A stretch of DNA of 64,000 nt from Periplaneta americana (Eukaryota > Arthropoda > Insecta > Blattodea > Blattidae), in assembly GCF_040183065.1 (NCBI RefSeq), contig NC_091122.1:156429955-156493954 (forward strand), written 5' to 3'. Within the stretch, counting starts at the first letter, position 1; every line of letters begins with the position of its first letter. Below, in pieces: positions 20,963-30,789 of the stretch. Below the pieces are notes generated by a model, which searched no databases, had not been told where the DNA came from, and worked only from the letters and a program-made list of their open reading frames with translations. The position numbers and the translations under genes were made by a program.

Positions 20963-21220
20963 TGTTGTGACTCAAACTTAACCCTGACCTTAACCCAATC
21001 GAGTACATGTGGGGTATGCAGGACTGAAGCATTAGAAAGCATCTTGCTGTTTCACAAAAAAAAAGGAGCAACTACTGGAAGCACAACTATAGAATGGGAG
21101 ATCACCATTCAAGAACAAATGCAAAAATTTATTGATAGCATCGGAGGAAGTATGAAGAAGCAACTCCTAAGAACCATGGAGGCCACACACACTATGAAAG
21201 AAATGCTTCAGTTGCTCTGA
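20963..21220 (+). pseudogene. Tc1-like transposase C-terminus, frameshifted
   Basis: The first part (20963-21017, one frame) reads LKLNPDLNPIEYMWG with the final glutamate of the DDE triad. After frame loss near 21018 the frame ending at 21220 reads WEITIQEQMQKFIDSIGGSM and MKKQLLRTMEATHTM. This matches the usual Tc1 ending (IPQEQIQKLIDSMPRR-like). Length and catalytic N-terminus are missing. It starts 166 bp after the stop codon of the 305-residue gene. Confidence 0.75.
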
Positions 21221-21263
21221 ATCAATTATAGGAAGAAAGAAGGAATGAAGTTTTGGCAGTTAT

Positions 21264-21313
<50 letters not shown>

Positions 21314-21493
21314 GGGGTTTAAAAGGGTGCATCAGTTACTTTGGCCAAATGCAAAAACTTATTGATAGCATTGGAGGAAGTATGAGGAGGTAATTCCTAA
21401 GAACTATGGAGGCCACACACACTATGAAAGAAATGCTTCAGTTGCTCTGAATCAATTATAGGAAGAAAGAAGGAATGAAGTTTTGGCAGTTAT

Positions 21494-21527
<34 letters not shown>

Positions 21528-21561
21528 GGGGTTTAAAAGGGTGCATCAGTTACTTTGGCCA
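21118..21561 (+). repeat. Tandem duplication (~229 and ~215 bp units) with (TTAG)n cores
   Basis: Unit 1 (about 21118-21346) and unit 2 (about 21347-21561) both run from AATGCAAAAA through the Tc1 C-terminus, a TTAG tetranucleotide run (21265-21313 and 21497-21528) and GGGGTTTAAAAGGGTGCATC. Because the unit includes both the Tc1 end and the start of the LINE fragment that follows, the duplication happened after the two became joined. Confidence 0.8.
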
Positions 21562-21933
21562 TTTGGGCCCTTATCTAAAATTCTTCAAAACTATGGGTTC
21601 AGTTACGAGAGAAATTTTTTTCTTAGGGTCGACACCCACTTAAATAGAAACAAAATTATACCGGATTTTATACTAATGCAATTTTTATCGGGTCATGGGA
21701 AATTTGGGTCTTATTTAGAACGATTTAAATTACGTAAGGAAAATGGCTACTTATGTGTCTGTGAGGAACAGCAAACTGTGGATCACCTTTTGTTTCATTG
21801 TCCAGTATTCGAAAATGGAAGATTTATTTTGTTCGGACATTTACAGTTTTGTAATGTAATATATGACAAACCATTATTCAATGTGTTTAGAAAAATTTGT
21901 AATTTTATATGTAATGTATTTAAGGATTTGTAA
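21526..21933 (+). pseudogene. LINE ORF2 C-terminal fragment with zinc-knuckle-like motif
   Basis: One open frame of about 135 codons (FKRVHQLLWPFG onward) contains FLSGHGKFGSYLERFKLRK and CVCEEQQTVDHLLFHCPVF. The GHGxFxxYLxRF block followed by CxCxxxQTxDHxxxxCP is the C-terminal module of Jockey- and I-type LINE polyproteins, with cysteine and histidine spacing suited to a zinc knuckle. RT and endonuclease are absent. The frame closes at TAA 21931-21933. The exact clade is uncertain. Confidence 0.7.
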
Positions 21934-22339
21934 TTAATTCAAATTAATGTAGTAGATATGTGTTAATTTCAAGTAGCAAGACTGGGTTACCCACGTCAAA
22001 TGAATTCTCCTTGTAATAATATAAACTATCAGTCTATAACTATAACCCTAATGTACTTTCAGATAAAATAGGGCTCTAGAAATTGTATGTTCAAACAAAC
22101 TAAAAAACATAAACAATACAATAGGCTGAATGCTAACAAGAAACTAGAACACGTTATCACAGTAAAAACGAAGTACACAAATGCAGTATCTACAAGGTGA
22201 TTTGTAAAAAATCGTAAAAGTGAGCAGTTCTCAGACCCTACAATAAAATAATAAAACAAATACCACCAGAGATGAATTGTATGGTGCATTTCAAAAGAAT
22301 AAAATTTTATAAAGTATTCGGATGTAGGCAGTTATGCTG
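21934..22339. other. No recognised gene
   Basis: AT-rich spacer between two oppositely oriented LINE fragments. Some of it may be the 3' end of the + strand fragment. Confidence 0.35.
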
Positions 22340-23460
22340 CAGCTATTTATTTATTTTTTATTTATCTATTTATTTATTTATTATTTTGCTAATAATTGTA
22401 ACATAAAATATAATATATACAGAAAAACTTTAGCTCACCCCTGAAAGAGTGGAACTCGTGCTCAGGGGCGGATTCCTGAATTGAAATTAATAATTATACA
22501 ATACAATTTGTCTTATGTCTACTATGCAATTATAGTATATAAATTTAAATTCACAATTTTTTCAATTTTTATAAAATCCATACATAACTTTTTAAATTTA
22601 ATACTAGAACTATTAGAATTGACAAGATTAGGATATTTAAGTATAAATTTGTTATATATTCTTGGGCCTAAATTACTACTATGATTAAATACTATAACAG
22701 TGTTGCATTTTGGTTCAAACAATCTTAAAGAATTCTTATCTTTTGTTTCATAACTATGAGAATACAATTCAAAATTATTTCGATTTTTATGTATGAATTT
22801 TATTAATACAATATAAATGTTAAGTACATTAAAGTCTAGAAACAAATTTTGAGATGGAAAATCAATAGGTTTATGAAGACATATTTTAATTATTTTCTTC
22901 TGTAATAAATAAAGTGGATTAAAATTAGATTTAAATGAGCTACCCCATCCTATAATTCCATACATAATTACCGATTGAAATAAAGTTAAATATATTGTAC
23001 GTAATAAACTTATGGACAAGTAATTCCTCAATAAAACAAAATAATATACTATTTTACGTAATTTATTACAAAGGTAATTAATGTGTTGGTTCCATTTTAA
23101 ATGATTATCGAAAATTATGCCTAAATACTTAACTTCAGAGGATTCTTTAATAATCGGACATTTACACTGTATAAGACAGCAATCAGAATTATGTAATTCA
23201 ATATTTAATATAGATGTAGGAGGTTCGTTACATTTTTCAGATAATGAGAATGGAATAATTATGGTTTTATTTTCGTTGATAGAAAGATAATTTATGTCAA
23301 ACCATTTTTTTTTATTAATTTAAGTCCATTATTTGAATTATTATATGCATCATACCAGGTTTTTCCACCAAAAAGTAAAACTGTGTCATCTGCATAAGTA
23401 TAATGAACACCATTGTATTGTTGTAAGTCAATTTTTAATAAAACAGTATATACAGTGAAA
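22340..23460 (-). pseudogene. CR1/Daphne-type LINE: RT C-terminal half and 3' UTR
   Basis: The minus strand reads YADDTVLLFGGKTWYDA (palm box), then after a frameshift in an A-run near 23310 SEVKYLGIIFDNHLKWN. It continues through IMYGIIGWGSSFKSN to HSSNLGPRIYNKF, ending at 22522. A GGATTCCGCCCCTGAGCACG segment follows, with CAGGGGTGAGC about 20 bases further on, then a (TAAA)n tail reaching about 22340. Lack of a zinc knuckle and the GPRIYNKF-type ending fit CR1/Daphne-like LINEs. The 5' break near 23460 falls just before the palm. Confidence 0.75.
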
Positions 23461-23589
23461 GCTTGGTATATATGTTTTATGTTGTGACGCACCATTGAAG
23501 GTTTGAATATGTTTATTTCGCCCAATATTACGTTAAGCATCGAAAGTGACCATAATTTTGTTGAGTTTTGATCATCATATCTTTAAATT

Positions 23590-23785
23590 ACGTGATTTAC
23601 GTGTTGGCGAATCCTCGGCCCCATCTCATCTCACTACACCTCGCCAAAAAATTGTAAAAAATTGAAATTGTAAAAAAAATTGTAAAAATTGTAATTGTAA
23701 TCTTGTAAAAATATGACTTGTTCCACATCTTAAACCATCATTGCTAATGTAAGATCTATGGAATATAATAAATGAAATGAAATTT
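23590..23785 (+). mobile_element. Probable LINE 3' tail
   Basis: The segment runs from GGCGAATCCTCGGCCCCATC through repeated TTGTAAAAATTG to GATCTATGGAATATAATAAA and a short AATGAAATGAAA tail. It resembles Jockey-like 3' ends that I know from other insects. No coding part is left. Confidence 0.35.
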
Positions 23786-24246
23786 ACATACTATATTGTG
23801 TGTTCTATCTTTCTATTAACATAGCAGAAAGATCCTCATTCAATTTGTCTCAGTTTCCTTATTCTGCACAGCTGCGACACATATACATCCATACATAAGC
23901 CTACATAATACACATTATAGAACATATAATTTTGTAATAATTGGTACGGTATATTATTAGGTTTTAGGAATGGAAAATTATATTAACATACATTACTGAT
24001 GCATTTAGATCACAGTATAAAAATAATGTGGAAAAATATGATAGCCAAATATAGCCAATTTAAATTACATTTATGAGTCATTTCTTAATTATTAAAGGAA
24101 ATGTTATCCATTTAAAAAAATACCTAATGTAAGTAATGGAGAACATGAAGACCCGAAACTTGAACTTAAATCATCTTATGCAAAACGCAAACGTGAGACT
24201 CTTCTGTCCCACGCTGAAGTTGATAAACAATGTTGATGAATAATTT

Positions 24247-24709
24247 CAAGGGAAAAATTGTTCCGGTGCCGGGTATCGATCCCGGGACCTCTGGTTGAAC
24301 GTACCAGCGCTCTACCACTGAGCTACCCGGGAACTCCACCCGACACCATCTCAACTTTTCCCTTTATATCCACACAACTCGCGTGGGCTGATGAAACGCC
24401 AGAAACCGACGAGTGCACACAATCTCTGTGTGACTTGTAATTATGGTTTTCTGTTAACGTACAAGTCACACAGAGATTGTGTGCACTCGTTGTGGGTCTC
24501 TGGCGTTTTGTCAGCCCACGCGAGTTGTGTGGATATAAAGGGAAAAGTTGAGACGGTGTCGGGTGGAGTTCCCGGGTAGCTCAGTGGTAAAGCGCTGGTA
24601 CGTTCAACCAGAGGTCCCGGGATCGATACCCGGCCCCGGAACAATTTTTCCCTTGAAATTATTCAAATCTGCTTTATAGGGAGCTTCACCTGAAAGACTA
24701 GATTTGCAT
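24247..24709. mobile_element. tRNA-like snap-back element (copy B)
   Basis: Long facing arms: 24249-24345 carries the tRNA-like module inverted and 24565-24653 carries it forward (D arm GCTCAGTGGTAAAGC, anticodon arm CTGGT/ACCAG with loop ACGTTCA, T arm CCGGG/CCCGG). The palindrome continues inward through the ACTCGCGTGGGCTGA and CACACAATCTCTGTGTGACTT segments, so most of the element folds on itself. The 3' tail to GATTTGCAT matches copy A. An 18-bp direct repeat AATGTTGATGAATAATTT flanks it (24229-24246, 24710-24727). Confidence 0.8.
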
Positions 24710-24746
24710 AATGTTGATGAATAATTTTTATTAATAATGTTAATAA

Positions 24747-24815
24747 GGATAGGGACCAATGGCGGGCTTATGTGAGGACGGCAATGAACCTCTGGGTTCC
24801 TTACAAGCCAGTTAG
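24747..24815 (+). mobile_element. 69-bp RTE-like fragment with 12-bp target duplication
   Basis: Only the last 69 bp of the RTE-like family seen at 2691 and 28424 (GGATAGGGACCAATGGCGGG to CAAGCCAGTTAG). It is bounded by TAATGTTAATAA at 24735-24746 and 24816-24827. It shows that even a minimal reverse transcript was integrated by the normal target-primed route. Confidence 0.85.
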
Positions 24816-25388
24816 TAATGTTAATAACATTAATTAATAAAACATCTTTAAGACACTGTTCACATCAGAATCACATGTTTAAGAAGTTAAAATATGGATG
24901 AGAAAGAAGAAAATACTTACTGTTGCTGCATTTATGATTTTAGTTATTCTAGTCATGTCAGTGAAATGCATAGACGAAAAGTGTAGCAAAGAGACATTCT
25001 GAAACGGTGTGCAGAATTAAGGGGAGGGTAGGGTGAAATATGTAAATTCTAAACTAATAAATGTTAAAGCCTTGTTTTTTGTACACTTATTACTCACATG
25101 TGTTGTAATAAGCTGTATTAATTTCAGATTGATATCTCTTCAGGTTTTCCCCTAACAATATTTTAAATGTTAATTTTTTGGTTAGAGTACAAAGTGTATT
25201 AAACAGGGTTAAAATTTAACATTTTTTGTTAAATTTTTTACATCAGGCTCCACATATTGTCCGCAATCAACCTTGCTATTTTCTTCCCTGAATCTTTGTT
25301 TGTTTGTTTTTTTTTTTTAATATTTTCTACTGAAAGCCAAGTGTTCATTGAAAAAAATAGTATTTACAAATTTAAATTTTTTTTCTCA

Positions 25389-26075
25389 AATATGATGATG
25401 TTCTCTAATGCCAGGCGTTTGACAATAAAGTCATTTGACCTCTTGCACTCCAATATTTTTCAAAGATATTATCATGGCCAGCCACTGAAGCACAGATTTT
25501 GAGGTGTTCCGAATCCATTTTTTGGTTTGAGTTGCACAATGGGCAGTTAGGGGACTGATATATTCCAATTCTATGCAGGTGTTTGGCCAAACAATCATGG
25601 CCTGTTGCCAATCTAAATGCAGCTACAGACGATTTTCGTGGTAAATCGGCAATTAACTGTGGATTATGATGCAGAGAGTTCCATTTTTTCCCTTGTGATT
25701 GTGTTATCAAATTTAGTTTGTTGAAGTCTTAAGTATGTAGATTTAATAAATCTTTTCCTATCCAGTCCTGACTGAATTCTTACTTTCTTCGACCCCGATG
25801 GCATTAGAGCATTCGAGGCCTAGGGGTTCATTTCCCTTTCCTTCCTCCTCTTTCTACTTTTCTGTTCCTAGTGCTGACCTGCTACAGCACTAAAATCGTC
25901 CTTCAGTGGCTTAAGGAGGGAAAGCTGGTGATCAACAAGATCTCCCAACTAGGTCCAGTGGACCCGTCGACCAACAGCAGGTGTGGTCCTCCAGACATTC
26001 TGGGGGTTGTGTGTGAATGAAGTAGCCATCAAAATGTTATCGGCTACAATTTGCCATTTTCACTCCATTTTCTCA
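25389..26075 (-). mobile_element. LINE 3' fragment (GHD-type), minus strand
   Basis: Minus-strand fragment whose 3' end (25389) is shared with 16640 and 52161. It includes the C-terminal ORF at 25405-25710 and an upstream segment (25770-26070) that recurs inverted at 16758-17080. The 5' end is approximate. Confidence 0.7.
25405..25710 (-). pseudogene. LINE ORF2 C-terminus with TGHDCL and CPLC motifs
   Basis: The frame runs from MITQSQGKKWNSLHHNPQL through SSVAAFRLATGHDCLAKHL and RIGIYQSPNCPLCN to MDSEHLKICASVAGHD, ending LLSNAWH. The RLxTGHDCLxxHLxRIG block followed by CPLCN and EHLxxC is the terminal zinc-knuckle-type domain of a Jockey/I-like LINE polyprotein. The frame is intact, but the RT region is absent and the piece is 101 codons, so it is a relic. 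Two other copies of its last residues occur in the window. Confidence 0.75.
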
Positions 26076-26998
26076 AATATTTGAAGTCATACCAACATTA
26101 AAATAGCAAGTTATGTGACACATATATTAGACAAGATCCACAGAAAAAAATCTGCTTCCTAGATTTATTTTTGTAGGAGTTGATACATTTTTTACATGAC
26201 AAAAAGTAAGAAAAATGAAAAGTTGAGAAATGGTGGTTAATTTTTACTTACAGTTTTGCTGAAAACAGAAACCCTGATCACTTCTGAAATATTAGAAATG
26301 GCCAGCCTTGTATGTTACTCCTTCCCTTGCTTTGTAACTTCTTCCAGTCTCAACCTAGCAAGTTTCACAGCACGACAGATCCTCTGGAGTATCATTGACT
26401 GCCTTTTCTTCAGTCAGGGAATGTTGACAGTCTCGTTGTCTTGCCAGTTTGATACCCTTAGTACTAGTTGACACAACAGTAGCAGAATGTGTATCGATAG
26501 TTTGTGGTCCCCATATTGTATCCATAAACTGCCTGTGCTACAGCCACTTCTACTCGTCGCCTCGATTCGAAACTTTCCTTCGGGTATACAGCCCTGAAAA
26601 TTCGTGGAGTGATAAACCAAGCACGTTATTATAAAGCAAAAATGTAAAAAACCGTGTATTTTGACCAAAATGACCATTTTTTCATCTTACTTCCCCTTAA
26701 GTCCGGAAAAATCATTGTCTGAACTCTTAATGTACAATACAGGCTTTCGCAACTTTCTGAGAACGTTTCAAGAGGATCTTCAATTCTTATAGAGTCTTTG
26801 TGGTAAGATAACTAAAAAATGCTTACCTCATTGTTACTGGCGACCTTCTGCGTTCAAGCATCTTCACTTCACTTCTCTTTAGTATATTCTGACACTTTCT
26901 GTAGTTCAGCCTGTCTCATTAAAATTTTTAACGAGTCTATACTACACTGTGTTTAATTAAGATTTGAGGAGATACAAAACTTTATTGCAAGTAAACTA
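26076..26998. other. No recognised gene
   Basis: Several overlapping short ORFs (26256-26677) but no coherent family or splice structure. Nothing supportable. Confidence 0.35.
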
Positions 26999-27688
26999 TT
27001 GAACTTATGTTAAAAAAACCAGTCCAGAATATTCCTGCTGTTAGGCCGTTTGTTCAGCTGCAGCTGAAGCTCGTATTCTGCTGCACTGCCACTAGACTGT
27101 TAGTGTTTTGTTCAGCTGCAATTAAAGCTCGTATTCCTTATTGTTGTGCAATGGCTGCTACACATGTGGAGTAATCGTTCTGAGTTTTGGATTTTCACAC
27201 TAATAGGACAGTTATTATTATCCAACGTGCATTTCGTACAAAATTAGAGAAGAACCCACCTAGTGAAAATTCAAATCGTGCATATTGCAAACAATTTAAA
27301 GAAATAGGATTTCTGTGCAAAGGAAAAATCACCTGGTCGCCCATCAGCCTACTTGGACACAGTGCTGCTAAGACGTTGTTGGGTAGGGCGTGCTTTTGAA
27401 AATTATGGCCCCCAAGATCACCGGACCTCACACCGTGTGAATTCTTTTTGTAGGGTTAGATCAAAGACAGGGTATTCGTCCTACCAAAGCTGCGTGATAC
27501 CTAAGGGAGCATATCATTGTAGGGGTTGAAACTTTGAAGGTCATGTTGATGCGAGCGTGGCAAGAACTAGACTATCGTGTTGATGTGTGTTGTGTCAGCC
27601 ATAGTATACACATAGAACATTTGTAGGTTTCAAAAAACGGTTTGTATTCCTAGTTCGTTCTGGACTGGTTTCATTAACATAAGTTTAT
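26999..27688 (+). mobile_element. Internally deleted mariner-like transposon
   Basis: The inverted ends contain AAACTTATGTTAA...ACCAGTCCAGAA and lie next to TA dinucleotides (26997-26998, 27689-27690). Inside, the transposase start is joined to its end with the catalytic middle missing. The short ~690-bp size agrees with internal deletion of a ~1.3-kb parent. Confidence 0.7.
27150..27640 (+). pseudogene. Mariner-like transposase, N- and C-termini only
   Basis: The start MAATHVE is followed by stops, then HTNRTVIIIQRAFRTKLEKN and PPSENSNRAYCKQFKEIGFL, the helix-turn-helix that binds the terminal repeats. After CKGK the frame jumps to the C-terminal region: WPPRSPDLTPCEF (last catalytic aspartate region, near 27405) and WQELDYRVDVCCVSH (near 27570). 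The two central catalytic residues and about 150 codons are missing. The same family is present at 45288 and 58692. Confidence 0.7.
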
Positions 27689-27689
27689 T

Positions 27690-28075
27690 AGTTTATTCTT
27701 CATTTTTCTATAAAACACTTATAATATCACGATTAAATTTCTAACTTCTTTACTGTGTTAATATTTAGAATTTATCTTAGCTGACTAGTCCTTCAATGAA
27801 GGACAAGACTTCGAAACTATCAGCTAATGTATCTGGCACAAGAAAATTGGGAAATTGATGACGGAATTTTCGGAGATACACTTTTTATGAAGACTTTTCG
27901 TGAAAGTATTGCAAATGAAAATGTGTTGTTCTTCAGCCGAGCAGTGGAAACGGGATTTATTATGAGGGTAAACAGAACCATAAAACCCGAGTACATATAA
28001 GACGTTACCAGCCGACTGGTTTCCTTGAACAGCAGTGGCATTTTGTTTCGTCCAGTCTGCGCATGTGACGGACAC
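27690..28075. other. No recognised gene
   Basis: ORFs on the minus strand (27820-28086) lack family resemblance. No repeat borders found. Confidence 0.3.
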
Positions 28076-28423
28076 AGGGTTGTCAAATGTCCTGGATTTC
28101 CCAGGATTGTTCTGGATTTTAATGGTGTGTCTTGTGTCCTGGATTCAGTTATATTTGTCCCGGAATGTTAAAAAGTTTGGAAAATACAATTCTTTGCTCA
28201 TTTCTGTAAAATTATTAAAAAAATTCCTTAGTCATTTTTTCAAGACCCTGTTCACCATATGTTCAATGAAGTCGTCAATGCTGCCTGGTGCCTCAGGTTG
28301 TATTGAAATAAAAACGATAATACTATAATATGTATTAGGTATTATACAGTATTTTTATTCTTTACTCTGTTTGGGAGTTGATTTATTATTGATAGAATTT
28401 AAACAATATATCAATACTTTTTT

Positions 28424-29221
28424 GACGTGAATATGTTAGGAGAAAATATACAAACGATTAGGGAAAACACGGAAATTTTACTTGAAGCAAGTAAAGCGAT
28501 CGGTTTGGAAGTAAATCCCGAAAAGACAAAGTATATGATTATGTCTCGTGACCAGAATATTGTACGAAATGAAAATATAAAAATTGGAGATTTATCCTTC
28601 GAAGAGATGGAAAAATTCAAATATCTTGGAGCAACAGTAACAAATATAAATGACACTCGGGAGAAAATTAAACGCAGAATAAATATGGGAAATGTGTGTT
28701 ATTATTCGGTTGAGAAGCTCTTATCATCCAGTCTGCTGTCCAAAAATCTGAAAGTTAGAATTTATAAAACAGTTATATTACCGGTTGTTCTGTATGGTTG
28801 TGAAACTTGGACTCTCACTCTGAGAGAGGAACATAGGTTAAGGGTGTTTGAGAATAAGGTGCTTAGGAAAATATTTGGGGCTAAGAGGGATGAAGTTACA
28901 GGAGAATGGAGAAAGTTACACAACACAGAACTGCATGGATTGTATTCTTCACCTAACATAATTAGGAACTTAAAATCCAGACGTTTGAGATGGGCAGGGC
29001 ATGTAGCACGTATGGGCGAATCCAGAAATGCATATAGAGTGTTAGTTGGGAGACCGGAGGGAAAAAGACCTTTAGGGATGCCGAGACGTAGATGGGAGGA
29101 TAATATTAAAATGGATTTGAGAGAGGTGGGGTATGATGATAGAGACTGGATTAATCTTGCACAGGATAGGGACCGATGGCGGGCTTATGTGAGGGCAGGA
29201 ATGAACCTTCGGGTTCCTTAA
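28424..29221 (+). CDS. Open RT C-terminal fragment of RTE-like LINE
   Basis: An uninterrupted frame of about 265 codons from [20 protein letters not shown] through [16 protein letters not shown] (RT motif after the palm), [40 protein letters not shown] and GRPEGKRPLGMPRRRW to AGMNLRVP and TAA. It is nearly identical in wording to the minus-strand copy at 2708-3709. It lacks the palm catalytic triad, fingers and endonuclease, and has no promoter of its own, so although open it is a dead 5'-truncated insertion and not a host gene. Confidence 0.85.
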   Translation, partial: DVNMLGENIQTIRENTEILLEASKAIGLEVNPEKTKYMIMSRDQNIVRNENIKIGDLSFEEMEKFKYLGATVTNINDTREKIKRRINMGNVCYYSVEKLLSSSLLSKNLKVRIYKTVILPVVLYGCETWTLTLREEHRLRVFENKVLRKIFGAKRDEVTGEWRKLHNTELHGLYSSPNIIRNLKSRRLRWAGHVARMGESRNAYRVLVGRPEGKRPLGMPRRRWEDNIKMDLREVGYDDRDWINLAQDRDRWRAYVRAGMNLRVP

Positions 29222-29239
29222 AAGCCATTTGTAAGTAAG
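28424..29239 (+). mobile_element. 5'-truncated RTE-like LINE with 17-bp target duplication
   Basis: Flanked by a perfect 17-bp repeat TATATCAATACTTTTTT (28407-28423, 29240-29256) and ending GTAAGTAAG. Truncation fell inside the YADD box codons, so the copy begins at the second aspartate. It is the youngest-looking copy of the family in the window. Confidence 0.95.
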
Positions 29240-29505
29240 TATATCAATACTTTTTTCTGTATAGACAGGCTGTAATGTAACATAATTTTTTCAGATTTGA
29301 TCAATAATTCAAAGGAAATTTCATAATCCAGAAAAAATGTAACAAGATTAAAAAATTTAGGCTCTATAAAATTAGTTGAACTACATAAAACAAATAAAAT
29401 AGTTGCATTACAAATTGAATTAATTGAAATATGTAGTTACATTAAGGTATGCAGTATCATCGTTTGTCCTGGTTTCCTGACTAGAAAATCTGGCAACCCT
29501 GTATA

Positions 29506-30110
29506 CATAAGAGAGAAGAGGAAGACATATACAATTTTATTCCCTCCATTTCAATATGCTTTCTTAAAGGTTAAAATAAAAATAAAGTTCTTATATTCAA
29601 TACAGTTTTACCGAATTTTTTATTTGTATTACGAAAAAAATCCTCATACAATTGTCACTATTATGGAGTTTCATATCTGCAATAAAATTACATAATGCAA
29701 GCATATTGCACAGTCCCTTTTAAAAAAATAAATGAAATCCTCTTTTTACGTACTTTCCTTTCATCAGATAATATTTTCAGGCAAGGAAAAGAACCAATCA
29801 TAGCTTTATAGAACAAATATGAATTATTGAAACATTCAGATTTTCGTGACCTTAACACAGTACTGTTTAACAATCTTCTATTATAAGTCCAATTATAAAT
29901 AAAAAAAACCATTATACAAGACGCTGCAAAACAACATAGGACATAGTCATAAGTCTTGCAGCTTACAGTTAGATTCTAAAAGCATAAAAATGTAATGTTT
30001 CTGCCTCACATTAGCGTCCAAATTATTAAAAATATAAATTTGAGACGTTCTGTAATTATTATATGTAAAGATTAATTTTTAGTCCTACAGAATTGATCTA
30101 TTATGGTAAC
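29506..30110. other. No recognised gene
   Basis: AT-rich sequence with no exon signals or identifiable repeat ends. Confidence 0.35.
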
Positions 30111-30121
30111 AATGGTTATTA

Positions 30122-30240
30122 GATGAGAAAAATTTGCTCCGGTGCCAGGGATCGAACCTGGGTCCTTGGTTCTACGTACCAAGCACTCTGATCACTGAGC
30201 TATGTCGAAGTTCAAGCCACAGCACCGGATCGAATCCCTC
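30122..30240 (-). mobile_element. tRNA-like 3' module, single copy (relative of the snap-back family)
   Basis: On the minus strand: TGACATAGCTCAGTGATCAG (D arm), anticodon arm TTGGT/ACCAA, T arm CCAGG/CCTGG with GTTCGATC, then GGAGCAAATTTTTCTCATC. The order of upstream GGTGCTGTGGCTTGAACTTC, the tRNA-like module and the downstream AATTTTTCTC matches the right-hand side of copies A and B, but here it is not palindromic. Confidence 0.65.
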
Positions 30241-30242
30241 TA

Positions 30243-30366
30243 GAGGAGGGATGATGATAGAGACTGGATTAATCTTGCTCAGGATAGGAACCAATGGCGG
30301 GCTTATGTGAGGGCGACAATGAACCTTCGGGTTCGTTAAAAGAGCCAGTAAGTAAGTAAGTAAGTA
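30243..30366 (+). mobile_element. RTE-like LINE 3' end with (GTAA)n tail
   Basis: It begins GATGATGATAGAGACTGG, passes CAATGGCGGGCTTATGTGAG, and ends in five GTAA repeats. It is directly joined to the tRNA-like module on its left. No clear target duplication. Confidence 0.75.
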
Positions 30367-30374
30367 ACCCCACT

Positions 30375-30620
30375 CATCCCTAGGCTATCCCTCTCTGTGC
30401 ATCTTTAGCTGACATTCAGGGGAAGCTATTGAATGATGATGGAATGGAGAAATGTTGACAGAACGATATGGGAAAACGGGAGAATCTCGAGGAAACCCCA
30501 ATTGCGACTTTGTCTGCCAGAAGTACCACTATGGATTTTTCAGGCCTGACTGGGACTCGAACCCAAACCGCCTGTGTGACAGGCTGAAGGTCTGATCACT
30601 CAGCCACCGCAGAAGACATA
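30375..30620 (-). mobile_element. tRNA-derived SINE
   Basis: The minus-strand head at 30610-30540 has A box GTGGCTGAGTGATCAGA and B box GGTTCGAGTCC. The wide arm between them suggests a Ser- or Leu-like tRNA ancestor. The body runs to about 30375, ending in ATGAGTGGGG. Confidence 0.6.
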
Positions 30621-30789
30621 TTTCACATTATATTCTACATTTTACTCCCACTTTAGGTCATGGGACAGCATTAAAGTAATGTGAGAAAAAGGGCAGCTTC
30701 ATCAAAAAGGTTGCAAAGCTCTGATGCAGGCAACCAGCGTGGTCTGGGGTTAGTAAGTTGGATTCAGGCCACTGAAATACTCTGGGGAT

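Larger units (their letters stand above)
28076..29505. mobile_element. hAT-like non-autonomous element interrupted by an RTE copy
   Basis: CAGGGTTGTCAAATGTCCTG at 28076 is mirrored by CAGGACAAAC/TGGCAACCCTG ending near 29505, giving CAGGGTTGyCA inverted ends. Expected 8-bp duplications are not evident (GACGGACA and TATACATA), so the class is tentative. The interior is split by the RTE-like LINE at 28424-29239. Confidence 0.5.

Noticed and set aside
21265-21313. Telomere-like repeat
   Set aside because: The unit is TTAG, not the insect telomeric TTAGG, and it lies inside a tandem duplication of transposon relics.
16640-26075. A long-range inverted repeat between 16.6-17.1 kb and 25.4-26.1 kb as one large structure
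   Set aside because: Explained by two independent insertions of the same LINE, one with an inverted 5' part.
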